From an uncultured Gammaproteobacteria bacterium (GTDB lineage: Bacteria > Pseudomonadota > Gammaproteobacteria > Arenicellales > UBA868): a DNA stretch of 50,443 bases. Within the stretch, counting starts at the first letter, position 1, and each line of letters starts with the position of its first letter. A program made the translations under genes and the position numbers. Of this stretch, positions 8,165 to 16,528 are shown piece after piece. The stretch is from assembly GCA_905612355.1 (NCBI GenBank), contig CAJQRU010000060.1, positions 1-50,443 on the forward strand, in the 5' to 3' direction. The notes beneath the pieces are model-generated. The model was not told the DNA's origin. It did no database searches and saw only the letters and a list, made by a program, of their open reading frames with translations.

Positions 8165-8362
8165 GTACCGTGTGACTTCTCAGACGCACGGTGAAACGGG
8201 AAGCCGGTGCGCTAAAAACGTTGATTTGTGCAAGGCCGGCACTGCCCCCGCAACGGTAAGTGGTAGGGATTCAGCACATTGCCACTGCGGCGATCGCCGT
8301 GGGAAGGCGCTGAGTTCTTGGCAGCGGCAACGCCGCCTGACCACGAGTCCGGAAACCGGTCC
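8165..8362 (+). promoter_or_regulatory. Cobalamin (B12) riboswitch upstream of btuB
   Basis: The conserved aptamer blocks appear in order on the plus strand: GTGAAACGGGAAGCCGGTG (8191-8209), CCGGCACTGCCCCCGCAACG with GTAAG (from 8236), AGCAC then TTGCCACTG (8273-8287), CGTGGGAAGG (8298-8307), and CACGAGTCCGGAAACCGGTCC (8342-8362, last block written from CACGAGTCC on). An inverted repeat ACCGTG/CACGGT (8167-8172, 8187-8192) forms the 5' helix. It should repress btuB when cobalamin is plentiful. Confidence 0.93.
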
Positions 8363-8381
8363 ATATCGAAACCATTTAGTT

Positions 8382-8408
8382 GCCACGGTGGGTGGTGGCT
8401 GGGGTTTT
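8382..8408 (+). terminator. Possible expression-platform terminator of the btuB riboswitch
   Basis: GCCAC (8382-8386) and GTGGC (8395-8399) pair, followed by a short TTTT (8405-8408), between the aptamer and the btuB ribosome site. The stem is short, so this may instead be a site that competes for the leader structure. Confidence 0.35.
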
Positions 8409-8475
8409 CGTTAGAACTCCTCAGTACCACTCACCTCGCATGAAACGCGCACGGGTGGTGCGTAAGGAGTTACAA

Positions 8476-10290
8476 ATGCTTTGTATGAAGTGCTGGCGTG
8501 GTGTCCGATGGATTGGGTTAATGGTGCTGGCGTTCCCCGCTTACGCTGCGGAAACCGTGATTGTGACTGCAACACGAACTGCAGAGATGGTTGATGAGAC
8601 GTTGGCACCAGTTACCGTCATCACGCGCAAAGAGATTGAAGCCCTCCAAGCCAGCAGTGTCGCAGATGTTTTGCACACTGTCCCCGGTGTGATCCTTACG
8701 AACAACGGTGGTCTCGGTCAGGCGACGTCGTTGTTTCTGCGTGGCACTAATTCTGGGCACGTTATCGTTTTAGTTGACGGGGTTCGTGTCGGCTCGGCAA
8801 CCCTTGGCACTACGCCATTCGAACTGATTCCATTGGCACAGGTGGAGAAGATAGAGATCGTTCGCGGTCCAAGATCCAGTTTGTATGGGGCAAACGCCAT
8901 TGGTGGGGTGATTCAGATTTTTACCCGATCTGGTGCAGCGACTAAAAAAATGTCTGTGAAGTCGAGTTTGGGTACAGACGGTTTTCGAGAACTGACGGCG
9001 GGTTTTGTTTCGAACTCGAAAGCTGGGATCAGTGTTCGGTTCAGTCATCTTGGGAGCGATGGATTTGATGCCTGTACCGGCGCCGCGGGCGGTTGTTACG
9101 TGGACGAACCTGATCGTGACGGGCATGAAAAAACGGCGTTGGCAATACGTTTTGACCGTCAGTTATCGGCAGCCGCTGAACTGGGGTTGCATTTTATGTA
9201 TTCGGATGCTGATACAGACTATGACGGCAGTTTTTCCAATCAAACCGAGACCCAAATGCGTGTGATCGGCGGTCGTCTTGTCTTGGATCCAAGCACAAAC
9301 TGGCGATCGACTGTCGCCGTTGGTCAGAGCCTGGATGGGGCTGAAGACTTCAAGGATCGTGTCTTCAGTAGTCGTTACGAAACCCTCCGAAATTCACTGT
9401 CTTGGCAGAACGATGTAGCACTGGGTAGTGCTGGACTGCTGACTGCCGGTGTCGATTATCAGAATGACACGGTAGACAGCGACACGGTCTTTACTGTGAC
9501 CTCACGTGATAACACCGGGGTGTTTATCCAATATCAAAAAGACGTCGAGCAATATGGTGTCCAGTGGGCGTTGCGACATGACAACAACGAGCAATTCGGC
9601 GACTACAGCACGGGTAGTGTCACGCTCGGCGTTGACACAGCTAAGGACCAACGGGCTACCGTATTTTACGGTACCGCTTTTAAAGCGCCGACTTTCAATG
9701 ACTTGTATTATCCCAATTGGGGTAGTCCCGTGTTGGAACCGGAAGAGTCGAATACGATAGACCTGGGTTATCGTGTGTTGCTGCCTGATCGACGCTGGAC
9801 CGTTAATGTTTTCCAAACGAATATTGATGAATTAATAGCTTACGATCCGATTGCCGCAGGTCCGGCTAACATAGACGAAGCGCAGATACGTGGTGTTGAA
9901 GTGGGTCTAACGATGAGCCGTGACGCGTGGCGATGGTCCAGTGCGTTGACCCTACTCGATACGGAACAAAGGAGTGGTGCTAATCGGGGGAGGGCGTTAC
10001 CTCGTCGGCCAAGTGAAGCGCTCTTTTTGAACCTCTCTCGCGACTTGGGTCGGTACGGGGCAGGCATTCAGGCCACATTCAACGGCAAAACCTATGACGA
10101 CCTCGCCAACACTTCGTTGCTGGATCGTTATGTCGTCGTCGACCTTGTTGGTCACTGGAAGATGAGTGATAACTGGTGGCTAAACGGCAAGATAAAGAAT
10201 GTGTTTGACGAGGACTATGAGACCGCGGCGTATTATCGACAGCCCAGGATCGGATGTTTTGTTTCTGTTAGTTACAAGAAAAGCGAATGA
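8476..10290 (+). CDS. btuB: TonB-dependent vitamin B12 outer-membrane receptor BtuB
   Basis: The start is the ATG at 8476, chosen because AAGGAG (8464-8469) precedes it and a signal peptide follows (membrane stretch, then AFPAYA before AETVIV). This gives 604 residues, close to E. coli BtuB (614). The open frame starts further upstream at 8380. A TonB box is visible at the mature N-terminus (ETVIVTATR). The plug domain contains VADVLHTVPGV and VEKIEIVRGPRSSLYG, and the rest is a beta-barrel ending in VFDEDYETAAYY and a final strand. The riboswitch directly upstream and the btuCD/btuF neighbours make cobalamin the substrate. The final strand reads FVSVSYKKSE and lacks the usual terminal aromatic residue. 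Confidence 0.92.
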   Translation: MLCMKCWRGVRWIGLMVLAFPAYAAETVIVTATRTAEMVDETLAPVTVITRKEIEALQASSVADVLHTVPGVILTNNGGLGQATSLFLRGTNSGHVIVLVDGVRVGSATLGTTPFELIPLAQVEKIEIVRGPRSSLYGANAIGGVIQIFTRSGAATKKMSVKSSLGTDGFRELTAGFVSNSKAGISVRFSHLGSDGFDACTGAAGGCYVDEPDRDGHEKTALAIRFDRQLSAAAELGLHFMYSDADTDYDGSFSNQTETQMRVIGGRLVLDPSTNWRSTVAVGQSLDGAEDFKDRVFSSRYETLRNSLSWQNDVALGSAGLLTAGVDYQNDTVDSDTVFTVTSRDNTGVFIQYQKDVEQYGVQWALRHDNNEQFGDYSTGSVTLGVDTAKDQRATVFYGTAFKAPTFNDLYYPNWGSPVLEPEESNTIDLGYRVLLPDRRWTVNVFQTNIDELIAYDPIAAGPANIDEAQIRGVEVGLTMSRDAWRWSSALTLLDTEQRSGANRGRALPRRPSEALFLNLSRDLGRYGAGIQATFNGKTYDDLANTSLLDRYVVVDLVGHWKMSDNWWLNGKIKNVFDEDYETAAYYRQPRIGCFVSVSYKKSE

Positions 10291-10422
10291 AGACGTTTTT
10301 CTCAACGGTGTTCGGGCAGGAAAGAGCCGTTTGTTCGAACAAGTGGCCATTGAGGGTTCATTATCAGTGACAGACGTCGCGACAGTGGTTAGCGGTGACA
10401 ACCATAGGCATTGCTGCCGCAT

Positions 10423-11328
10423 TTATTGGCCCGAACGGGCTCGTTGGATGAGTTCACACAGGGTTTGCATGCCCGTAAGAATCCTGGGGGTTGCCCGATT
10501 AATAAGATCAGGGTCAATGGTAAACAAGTGCTTTTTCTCTACCGCGCGTAGGCCGGACCAGCGTTGCCACGATACTAGCCAGTTGTGTGCCCTTGATGCC
10601 GGCGCTGCTGCAATAATGATTTCGGGGTCTGCGCCAATGACGGCTTCTCGTGATACGGTGGGCGCGAGCGAGTCCACATGCTCGAAGATATTGACTCCGC
10701 CACAATGACGAATCAGGCGGCTCACCAAGTGTTTGCCATTCAACGTCATTAGTGGATCCTGCCACACCTGATAGAAGACCCGCATCGGAGAACGCCCGTT
10801 GTACTGTTTTTTCAATGCTGAAGCCTCGGCGAGAAACGTTTTGGCCAGGCGATGGCCGCGATCTTCCACGCCGGTTAAGCGACCCAGTCGGCGCAGTGTG
10901 GTGGCAATATGTTCGAGTTGACGCGGTTCCGAGCGAAAGATTGGGATGCCCAGTCGATGGATCCGAGTGAGTTCAGAAGTGGGGTTTCCGCTGTGCCAGG
11001 CTAAGGCCAGATCTGGCCCCAGGGCAATGGTCGCTTCAAGATTAAATTTTTGGTGAGAACCAATCCGAGGGATTAATTTCGCCTTGGCGGGATAATTGCT
11101 GTACTCCACTGCGCCTACGATCTGGTCATCGACGCCGAGGTGGAACAGGTATTCAGTTAGGTGTGGGGCAAGACTAATGATACGTTTGGCCGGTGCCGAG
11201 AGAACCAGTTTGATGCCAGTATCGTCCTGAACCACGATCGGGCGGTCCGCACTGGCCGGTCCGGTCGCGAATAGCAGTAACAGGGCGGTGACACCCGTCA
11301 GAATGGACCTGTGAATCGCCCTGAACAA
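10423..11328 (-). CDS. btuF: Periplasmic cobalamin-binding protein BtuF
   Basis: A 301-residue class III solute-binding protein with an N-terminal signal peptide (LTGVTALLLLFATGPASA). Family stretches include KRIISLAPHLTEYLFHLG, GAVEYSNYPAKAKLIPRIG, LEATIALGPDLALAW, CGGVNIF and EAVIGADPEIIIAA. It delivers B12 to BtuCD. It starts at a TTG (11328); no ATG is available ahead of the signal peptide. It lies convergent to btuB and 19 bases downstream of coq7 on the same strand, with no riboswitch in front. It is therefore physically in the B12 island but apparently transcribed with the coq7 run. Confidence 0.88.
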   Translation of the reverse strand: MFRAIHRSILTGVTALLLLFATGPASADRPIVVQDDTGIKLVLSAPAKRIISLAPHLTEYLFHLGVDDQIVGAVEYSNYPAKAKLIPRIGSHQKFNLEATIALGPDLALAWHSGNPTSELTRIHRLGIPIFRSEPRQLEHIATTLRRLGRLTGVEDRGHRLAKTFLAEASALKKQYNGRSPMRVFYQVWQDPLMTLNGKHLVSRLIRHCGGVNIFEHVDSLAPTVSREAVIGADPEIIIAAAPASRAHNWLVSWQRWSGLRAVEKKHLFTIDPDLINRATPRILTGMQTLCELIQRARSGQ

Positions 11329-11347
11329 AGTCCGCTAGGTCAGGGTT

Positions 11348-12022
11348 TCAGAGCCGATAGGCGGTTGACGTCATGACCCGGCTGGCAAGGCGCATGATCG
11401 ACCGGATCGGTCTCGGCAGGGTGGTTGCACCGGCTCGTCGGGCCATACGAGCATGGCGCTGCTCGTCTACGCGCATTTGTGTCAAGACGGCATGACTTTT
11501 ATGGTCGGAACGTGGCAATCGTTTAAGATGATTACTGAGGTGTTTCTCAACCTGCTGTTCTGTTTCTTCCACGAAGCCGAGATTGGCGCCGTCTCCCATT
11601 ACCCCCGCGACAGCACCCATCACAAATGCGCCGCTGTACCACAGTAGATTCAGGCGGCTCTCGCTGCCCCCAAGCGTCTGGATCCGGCTTTTGCACCATC
11701 GCAGATGATCATTTTCTTCTATCGAGGCCTGTTGCAATGCTTGTCGCACGGTCTCGTTACGTGAAGTCAGTGATTGTCCTTGGTACAAAGCCTGCGCGCA
11801 GATTTCACCCACGTGGTTTACTCGCATTAATCGCGCAGCTTCTTCCCGTTCGCCTTGGGTTAAGTCGTCTTGTTTCACACCGTCGGCTGGATTGTCGCGC
11901 CCGCTACCGGTCGGCATGCCGGCGACCGTAATCAGCGCGTTGTCCAGTGCGATCAAAAGGCGGTCAAGCGATGTCAGGTGGCGATGATGGGTTTTCAAAG
12001 TCGGGTGCCTCGCGGCGCTCAT
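11348..12022 (-). CDS. coq7: Ubiquinone biosynthesis di-iron hydroxylase Coq7
   Basis: A 224-residue Coq7/CLK-1 family protein. The four-helix di-iron ligand motifs are present: RVNHVGEICAQALYQGQ (Glu and the ExxH-type pairing), IEENDHLRWC, VEETEQQVEKHL and MRVDEQRHARMA. It hydroxylates the demethoxy-ubiquinol ring, the oxygen-dependent late step replacing UbiF in some proteobacteria. It acts at the inner membrane face. An N-terminal extension of about 60 residues precedes the catalytic domain, as in many bacterial Coq7 proteins. Its presence points to an aerobic, ubiquinone-using proteobacterium. Confidence 0.93.
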   Translation of the reverse strand: MSAARHPTLKTHHRHLTSLDRLLIALDNALITVAGMPTGSGRDNPADGVKQDDLTQGEREEAARLMRVNHVGEICAQALYQGQSLTSRNETVRQALQQASIEENDHLRWCKSRIQTLGGSESRLNLLWYSGAFVMGAVAGVMGDGANLGFVEETEQQVEKHLSNHLKRLPRSDHKSHAVLTQMRVDEQRHARMARRAGATTLPRPIRSIMRLASRVMTSTAYRL

Positions 12023-12059
12023 TCTATCGATGTGAGTCAGCCATTGCAGATTCTTGCGA

Positions 12060-12839
12060 TTAAATAATCAGCCGCCGTCGAATGAGGATGATAGTCAAGC
12101 ACGTGCCTACGGCGCCAAAAGCGATCAGTACGAGCAGGTGTTGGAACGGCGCAATCAATTCCTGACCGGTTACTAGCGGTCTCACTAAGGCAACGGCATG
12201 AGTCAATGGCAGAAACTGTATCACTTGTTGCATTCCCTCCGGCAGTGTTGTCGTCGGATAGAACACTCCGCACAGTATGAACATTGGTGTGATCACCAGC
12301 GTAATGTAGTAACTAAAGAATTCGTAGCCGTGGGCCAGTGCCGTAACGATCATTGCCAGGGCTCCAAAACAGAAACCGATGACAAACAGTAATGGAATGG
12401 ATAGCAATGCGGACAGATCGCTGACGGCACCGAGAAAAACGGCAACAATGAGGATAGCGCATCCGGCAATCGTGCTCTTGGTTGCACACCAGAGTAACTC
12501 ACCAACAACGATATCATCTACTTCAATGGGTGTTGCTAGGAGCGCTTCATAAGTGCGTTGCGGCACCATTCGGGTATATACCGACCACATTGCTTCGAAG
12601 CTAGCCGTGTTCATGGCAGAGGAGGCGATGAACCCGGATGCTAGAAACGCGAGATATGGCATGCCTGCCATTTTTCCGATGAATAGGCCAAGGCCATAAC
12701 CTAGCCCGAGTAGATAAATTAACGGCTCACCGAAGTGGACCACCAGGCTAGGGGCAATCAGTTTTCGCCAGACAAGGAAGTTCCGTTGCCACACAGCAAG
12801 GGCTTGATGACGAATCAGAGGTTGCCGACGGCGCTTCAA
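12060..12839 (-). CDS. ABC-2 type exporter permease (NodJ-like)
   Basis: This 259-residue protein has six predicted membrane helices and the ABC-2/NodJ stretches FGEPLIYLLGLGYGLG, YLAFLASGFIASSAMNTASFE and TPMFILCGVFYPTTTLPEGM. It pairs with the ATPase just upstream; its TTG start overlaps that gene's stop (TTGA), and no ATG exists near the N-terminus. NodJ-type permeases export lipo-oligosaccharides or other lipid-linked compounds. Outside rhizobia the substrate is unknown, and no substrate gene is visible here. Confidence 0.82.
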   Translation of the reverse strand: MKRRRQPLIRHQALAVWQRNFLVWRKLIAPSLVVHFGEPLIYLLGLGYGLGLFIGKMAGMPYLAFLASGFIASSAMNTASFEAMWSVYTRMVPQRTYEALLATPIEVDDIVVGELLWCATKSTIAGCAILIVAVFLGAVSDLSALLSIPLLFVIGFCFGALAMIVTALAHGYEFFSYYITLVITPMFILCGVFYPTTTLPEGMQQVIQFLPLTHAVALVRPLVTGQELIAPFQHLLVLIAFGAVGTCLTIILIRRRLII

Positions 12840-13825
12840 TCTCGTATATCCCGGCCGGTTAGGCGAAGAAAGACATCCTCCAGATTGGCCTGACGGTGAA
12901 GCACTTGCTCTAACCCCAGGCGATCTATTGCTGTGGTCAGTGTTGTCGGGTCATCTGCATAGGCATAGGTGGTATCACCACTGTATTCAAGTCGTGTTGC
13001 TGCATTCTGGATGGTTTGTTTCTGCAACGGATCCAGTGTGTTCCTGATTTCCAGTACCGTTTTTTCACAATGTGTCGCAATCAGTTCCTTGGTGGTCCCA
13101 CGGGCGACGACATGACCGTGATCGATGAGTACAAGGTTGTCACACAGTCGTTCCGCTTCTTCGAGGTAATGGGTGGTCAGAATGATCGTTTTGCCTGATC
13201 GTTTCAGGCCATGGATCAAGGCCCATACCAGGTGGCGTGCTTGTGGATCAAGTCCCGTGGTGGGTTCATCAAGCACTAGGAGTTCAGGATCATTGACTAG
13301 CGCGCGGGCAATCGTGAGCCGCCGTTTCATCCCGCCGGATAACGTACTCACACGACTGTGGCGGCGGTCACTGAGTTCGACCAGGTTTAGCAATTCGTCA
13401 ATTTCATGCTGCATAACATCTGGGCGCAGTCCAAAATAACGAGCATAGATAGTGATGTTCTCGATCACGCTGAAATCCGGGTCGAGTGTATCGGCCTGGG
13501 GCACAACGCCGGTTCGGGCACGAATGTCGCGACCGTGGTGCCGAATGTCTTTGCCGAACACTTCAAGAACTCCGTCGCTCGGAGGCGATTGACCCAATAT
13601 CATTCGTAGAGTGGTTGATTTTCCCGCGCCGTTCGGTCCGAGCAGCCCGAAACAGGTGCCTGCCGGAATGGTCAGATCAAGATCATGTATGACAGTTAAT
13701 TCGCCGAAGGACTTGCAGAGCCCTTTACATCTGATGAGGGCATCGCCAGCAGAAGGGATCGGTGTTGGTGCGTCGACGGCTGTCTTTGACAACATGGTTA
13801 GGCTTGGAATGTCTCGCGATACCAT
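12836..13825 (-). CDS. ABC exporter ATPase (NodI/DrrA-like)
   Basis: A 329-residue ATPase with Walker A GPNGAGKST, signature TLSGGMKRRLTIARAL, Walker B LLVLDEPTTGLD and switch TTHYLEEAERLCD. The C-terminal 90 residues form the accessory domain typical of NodI/CcmA-like exporters. Start choice is uncertain. The ATG at 13825 overlaps the HAD gene by 28 bases, while an in-frame ATG at 13795 starts just after the HAD stop. Neither has a strong ribosome site. It energises the NodJ-like permease. Confidence 0.85.
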   Translation of the reverse strand: MVSRDIPSLTMLSKTAVDAPTPIPSAGDALIRCKGLCKSFGELTVIHDLDLTIPAGTCFGLLGPNGAGKSTTLRMILGQSPPSDGVLEVFGKDIRHHGRDIRARTGVVPQADTLDPDFSVIENITIYARYFGLRPDVMQHEIDELLNLVELSDRRHSRVSTLSGGMKRRLTIARALVNDPELLVLDEPTTGLDPQARHLVWALIHGLKRSGKTIILTTHYLEEAERLCDNLVLIDHGHVVARGTTKELIATHCEKTVLEIRNTLDPLQKQTIQNAATRLEYSGDTTYAYADDPTTLTTAIDRLGLEQVLHRQANLEDVFLRLTGRDIRD

Positions 13826-14586
13826 TTAGGCAATGCGCCAATCGAGGGCAGTTCCCAGTCGCTGTCTACCGGGCTCGGCACATTGGCATTGGCACCACTT
13901 CGAACGAATAATGTTTTTAGACCAACTGAGCGGGCGCCCCGGATATCCGCATCCAGGCTGTCACCGATCATGATCGTATGTTCAGGATCAAATCCCGATT
14001 TGGCCAATGCCAATTGAAAGAATCCAGCGTTGGGTTTGCCGATGGTGGTAATCGGTATATCAGTGACCGACTCTAGCGCTGCAACGATACCGCCAAGCCC
14101 AAGACGCATGATGCCCCCGTCAGGAAAGGTAGGATCCCGGTGCATGGCAATCGCTTCGGCGCCACCTTCGATCAAGTGCCAGGCAGCATCAAGTTGTCCA
14201 AAATCGGGCCATTTGCTGATTCCCATCACGACGACATCGGCGTCGCGTGGTGAGGCATCCTGGATTACGGTATGACCGGCCTGTCGAAACATATCCTCAA
14301 CCGAGTCATCGGTGATTAGGAAACAACGTGCCCTGCCATAACGTCGGGTCACATAGTCGATTGTTGCCTGCGAAACCGCAAAAATTTCTTCACCGGGGAT
14401 GTCATAGCCGAATCTGGTGAGTTGCTCTTCCACCCGACTGACCGACATGCGTGTCGTGTTGGTGACGAGCAAAATCTGGCCACCGATACTACGGATGAAG
14501 CGAATCGCTCCGGGCCCGCCTTCGATCGGGAGATTGCCGTCGTATAAGACGCCGTCAATGTCGATAAAAAAGTCAAAATGAGGCAA
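13798..14586 (-). CDS. HAD-IIA family phosphatase (NagD/LHPP-like)
   Basis: This 262-residue protein has all HAD motifs: FIDIDGVLYDG with nucleophile Asp9 and acid Asp11, LLVTNTTR, GKPN and MIGDSLDADIRGA. The cap between motifs I and III is of the C2/NagD type, and the length fits LHPP-like members. The family dephosphorylates small phosphates (nucleotides, sugar phosphates, pyrophosphate or phospho-amino acids), so no substrate can be named. The start is TTG at 14586 with AAGGA about nine bases upstream; the next ATG would remove the catalytic aspartates, so the TTG must be real. It follows the transporter operon by 36 bases. Confidence 0.87.
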   Translation of the reverse strand: MPHFDFFIDIDGVLYDGNLPIEGGPGAIRFIRSIGGQILLVTNTTRMSVSRVEEQLTRFGYDIPGEEIFAVSQATIDYVTRRYGRARCFLITDDSVEDMFRQAGHTVIQDASPRDADVVVMGISKWPDFGQLDAAWHLIEGGAEAIAMHRDPTFPDGGIMRLGLGGIVAALESVTDIPITTIGKPNAGFFQLALAKSGFDPEHTIMIGDSLDADIRGARSVGLKTLFVRSGANANVPSPVDSDWELPSIGALPKWYRETFQA

Positions 14587-14622
14587 GGTCAGAGTCCTTG
14601 TCTGTACTACGGAAGCCTTAGT

Positions 14623-15570
14623 TTAACGACGACTGGGTCGTTCAGGTGTTCCTGTGTCAACTTGGTGTTGAGGTATGTCGCCAGACCTGTCGTGCGAGTG
14701 GTGATCTTTGTCGTTCAAGCCGGACAAGTCGGAGTTGTCTGTGGTTGCTATCTGTAGATCGCGATCTCGCTGCTGTTGTTGGCGCAGCAGCAGCCAGCCG
14801 GCGATGAATACCCCTACTGCTACGACCAGGATAATGATCGTTGCGAGCGCGTTAATGTCGGGCCGAAGACCCAGGCGTACCCTCGAGTAAATCAACATAG
14901 GCAGTGTATTCGCGCCGGGCCCAGAGACGAAACTCGCAATCACCAGGTCATCCAATGACAGGGTAAAAGCGAGCAACCAACCCGCCACAAGGGCAGGTGC
15001 CAGCAGGGGCAGGGTAATGTCCAGCAGCACTCGAAAAGGCTTTCCACCAAGGTCCTGCGCGGCTTCTTCGAGATGCTGACCAATGCCTGCGAGGCGTGCG
15101 CGGATGATGATCGCGACATAGGCCATAGAAAATGTGATATGTGCGATGGTGATTGTCGTCATGCCTCGCTCACTGGGCCAGCCGATGATACTGTTCAGAG
15201 AAATAAAGAGCAGGAGAAGTGACAGGCCGGTAATGACTTCAGGCATCACTAGCGGGGCAGTAATCATTCCCGTGAATAGGGTCCGCCCTTTGAATCGACC
15301 GATGCGAGCTAGAGCTAGGCCCGCCAGCGTGCCCAGTACGGTGGCGAAGGTCGCGTTAAGGAGCGCAATTTTCAGACTCAACATGAGAGCTGACCAGATC
15401 TCCTCGCTTTCGAAGAGTACGCGGTACCAGCGTATGGAAAAGCCCCCCCAAACAGGAACTAGTTTTGAGTAATTAAATGAGTAGACCACCAGCATGGCCA
15501 TGGGGATATAAAGAAAAGCGAGTCCAAAACAGAGCATAGAGAAGAGAAATACGGAAGGCTTCTTGCCCAT
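14623..15570 (-). CDS. potI: Polyamine-type ABC importer permease PotI/PotC-like
   Basis: A 315-residue MetI-fold permease with about six helices. The EAA-type cytoplasmic loop is LEEAAQDLGGKPFRVLLDITLPL, here given in part as EEAAQDLGGKPF. The stretch FTLSLDDLVIASFVSGPG is characteristic of PotC/PotI. It is separated from potH by three bases. The C-terminus carries an unusual hydrophilic tail of about 45 residues, rich in Asp, His, Gln and Arg, after the last helix. It forms the importer with PotH, PotG and PotF. The tail has no counterpart that I recall in E. coli PotI. Confidence 0.85.
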   Translation of the reverse strand: MGKKPSVFLFSMLCFGLAFLYIPMAMLVVYSFNYSKLVPVWGGFSIRWYRVLFESEEIWSALMLSLKIALLNATFATVLGTLAGLALARIGRFKGRTLFTGMITAPLVMPEVITGLSLLLLFISLNSIIGWPSERGMTTITIAHITFSMAYVAIIIRARLAGIGQHLEEAAQDLGGKPFRVLLDITLPLLAPALVAGWLLAFTLSLDDLVIASFVSGPGANTLPMLIYSRVRLGLRPDINALATIIILVVAVGVFIAGWLLLRQQQQRDRDLQIATTDNSDLSGLNDKDHHSHDRSGDIPQHQVDTGTPERPSRR

Positions 15571-15573
15571 GAG

Positions 15574-16500
15574 TTACCCGTTGGTCTCTTTTGATTGAAT
15601 GTGCTGATACAGCATCATGGGAATCACTAAAACCAGAAGAAGAACAATGGCGACGGCTGATGCCACCGGCCAATCGTGGTTGGCGTTAAATTCGTTGTAC
15701 AGCACACGACCAATCATCAACACATTGCCACCGCCAAGAAGGTCAGGTATGACAAATTCGCCCGTAGCTGGGATGAAGACCAACAGTGAGCCTGCCGTGA
15801 TGCCGGGGATCGTCAGGGGTAAGGTCACGGTCAAAAATGTCGTAAAAGGTCGAGCCCCGAGATCTGCCGCGGCCTCGTGAATTGTGTGATCCAACTTTTC
15901 CATGTTGGCGTAGAGCGGCAGAATCATGAACGGTAGATAGGAATAGACAATTCCTATATGGACCGCGAATTCGGAGTACATCAAACGGATGGGCCGATTG
16001 ATCAACCCGAGGTAAATCAGAATATTGTTGATCGTGCCTTGATCGGCAAGAAGTCCCATCCAGGCATAAATTCGCAGCAGGAAGGATGTCCAAAAGGGCA
16101 AGATGATCAACATGAGGAGCACGAAGCGCGTTGTCGGCGCTGATCGGACTATTGCATAAGCAATTGGATAGCCGAGTAGCAGGCAGAGCACAGTCGAGAT
16201 CGTTGAAATCCTAATCGAGTTGACATAAGTTTTGATGTAAAGCGAGTCCTCCCATAGATAAGCATAATTATCGAACACAAGGTGTACCGATAGCGCACCG
16301 TTGTGCGCGATGTCAAAAAGTGGGGAGAACGGGGGGCTCGCAATCAAAGACTCAGCGACGCTGATTTTGAAAATGATAACAAATGGCACCAGGAAAAAAA
16401 TTAGAAGCCAGTAAAACGGAATCGCAATGATGACGCCGTTCAACGAAAACTGCAGTTTTCGGGCTAAGCGGGTCATTCGGTGCGGTAACGCCGGTTCCAT
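15574..16500 (-). CDS. potH: Polyamine-type ABC importer permease PotH/PotB-like
   Basis: This 308-residue permease has about six membrane helices and a signature loop HEAAADLGARPFTTFLTV. The stretches LPFWTSFLLRIYAWMGLL and GEFVIPDLLGGGNVLMIG are typical of PotH/PotB. It lies between potG and potI in the usual FGHI order. The N-terminus begins with about 20 residues of basic character before the first helix. Together with PotI it forms the channel. Substrate class is inferred from the binding protein PotF. Confidence 0.87.
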   Translation of the reverse strand: MEPALPHRMTRLARKLQFSLNGVIIAIPFYWLLIFFLVPFVIIFKISVAESLIASPPFSPLFDIAHNGALSVHLVFDNYAYLWEDSLYIKTYVNSIRISTISTVLCLLLGYPIAYAIVRSAPTTRFVLLMLIILPFWTSFLLRIYAWMGLLADQGTINNILIYLGLINRPIRLMYSEFAVHIGIVYSYLPFMILPLYANMEKLDHTIHEAAADLGARPFTTFLTVTLPLTIPGITAGSLLVFIPATGEFVIPDLLGGGNVLMIGRVLYNEFNANHDWPVASAVAIVLLLVLVIPMMLYQHIQSKETNG

Positions 16501-16528
16501 CGGTCCCGCCCCGCGAAGATTCTGTTGA

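Noticed and set aside
10199-10708. Plus-strand ORF of 169 codons across the btuB/btuF junction
   Set aside because: It overlaps the 3' ends of btuB and btuF in another frame and has no family pattern. Its start is a shadow of btuB.
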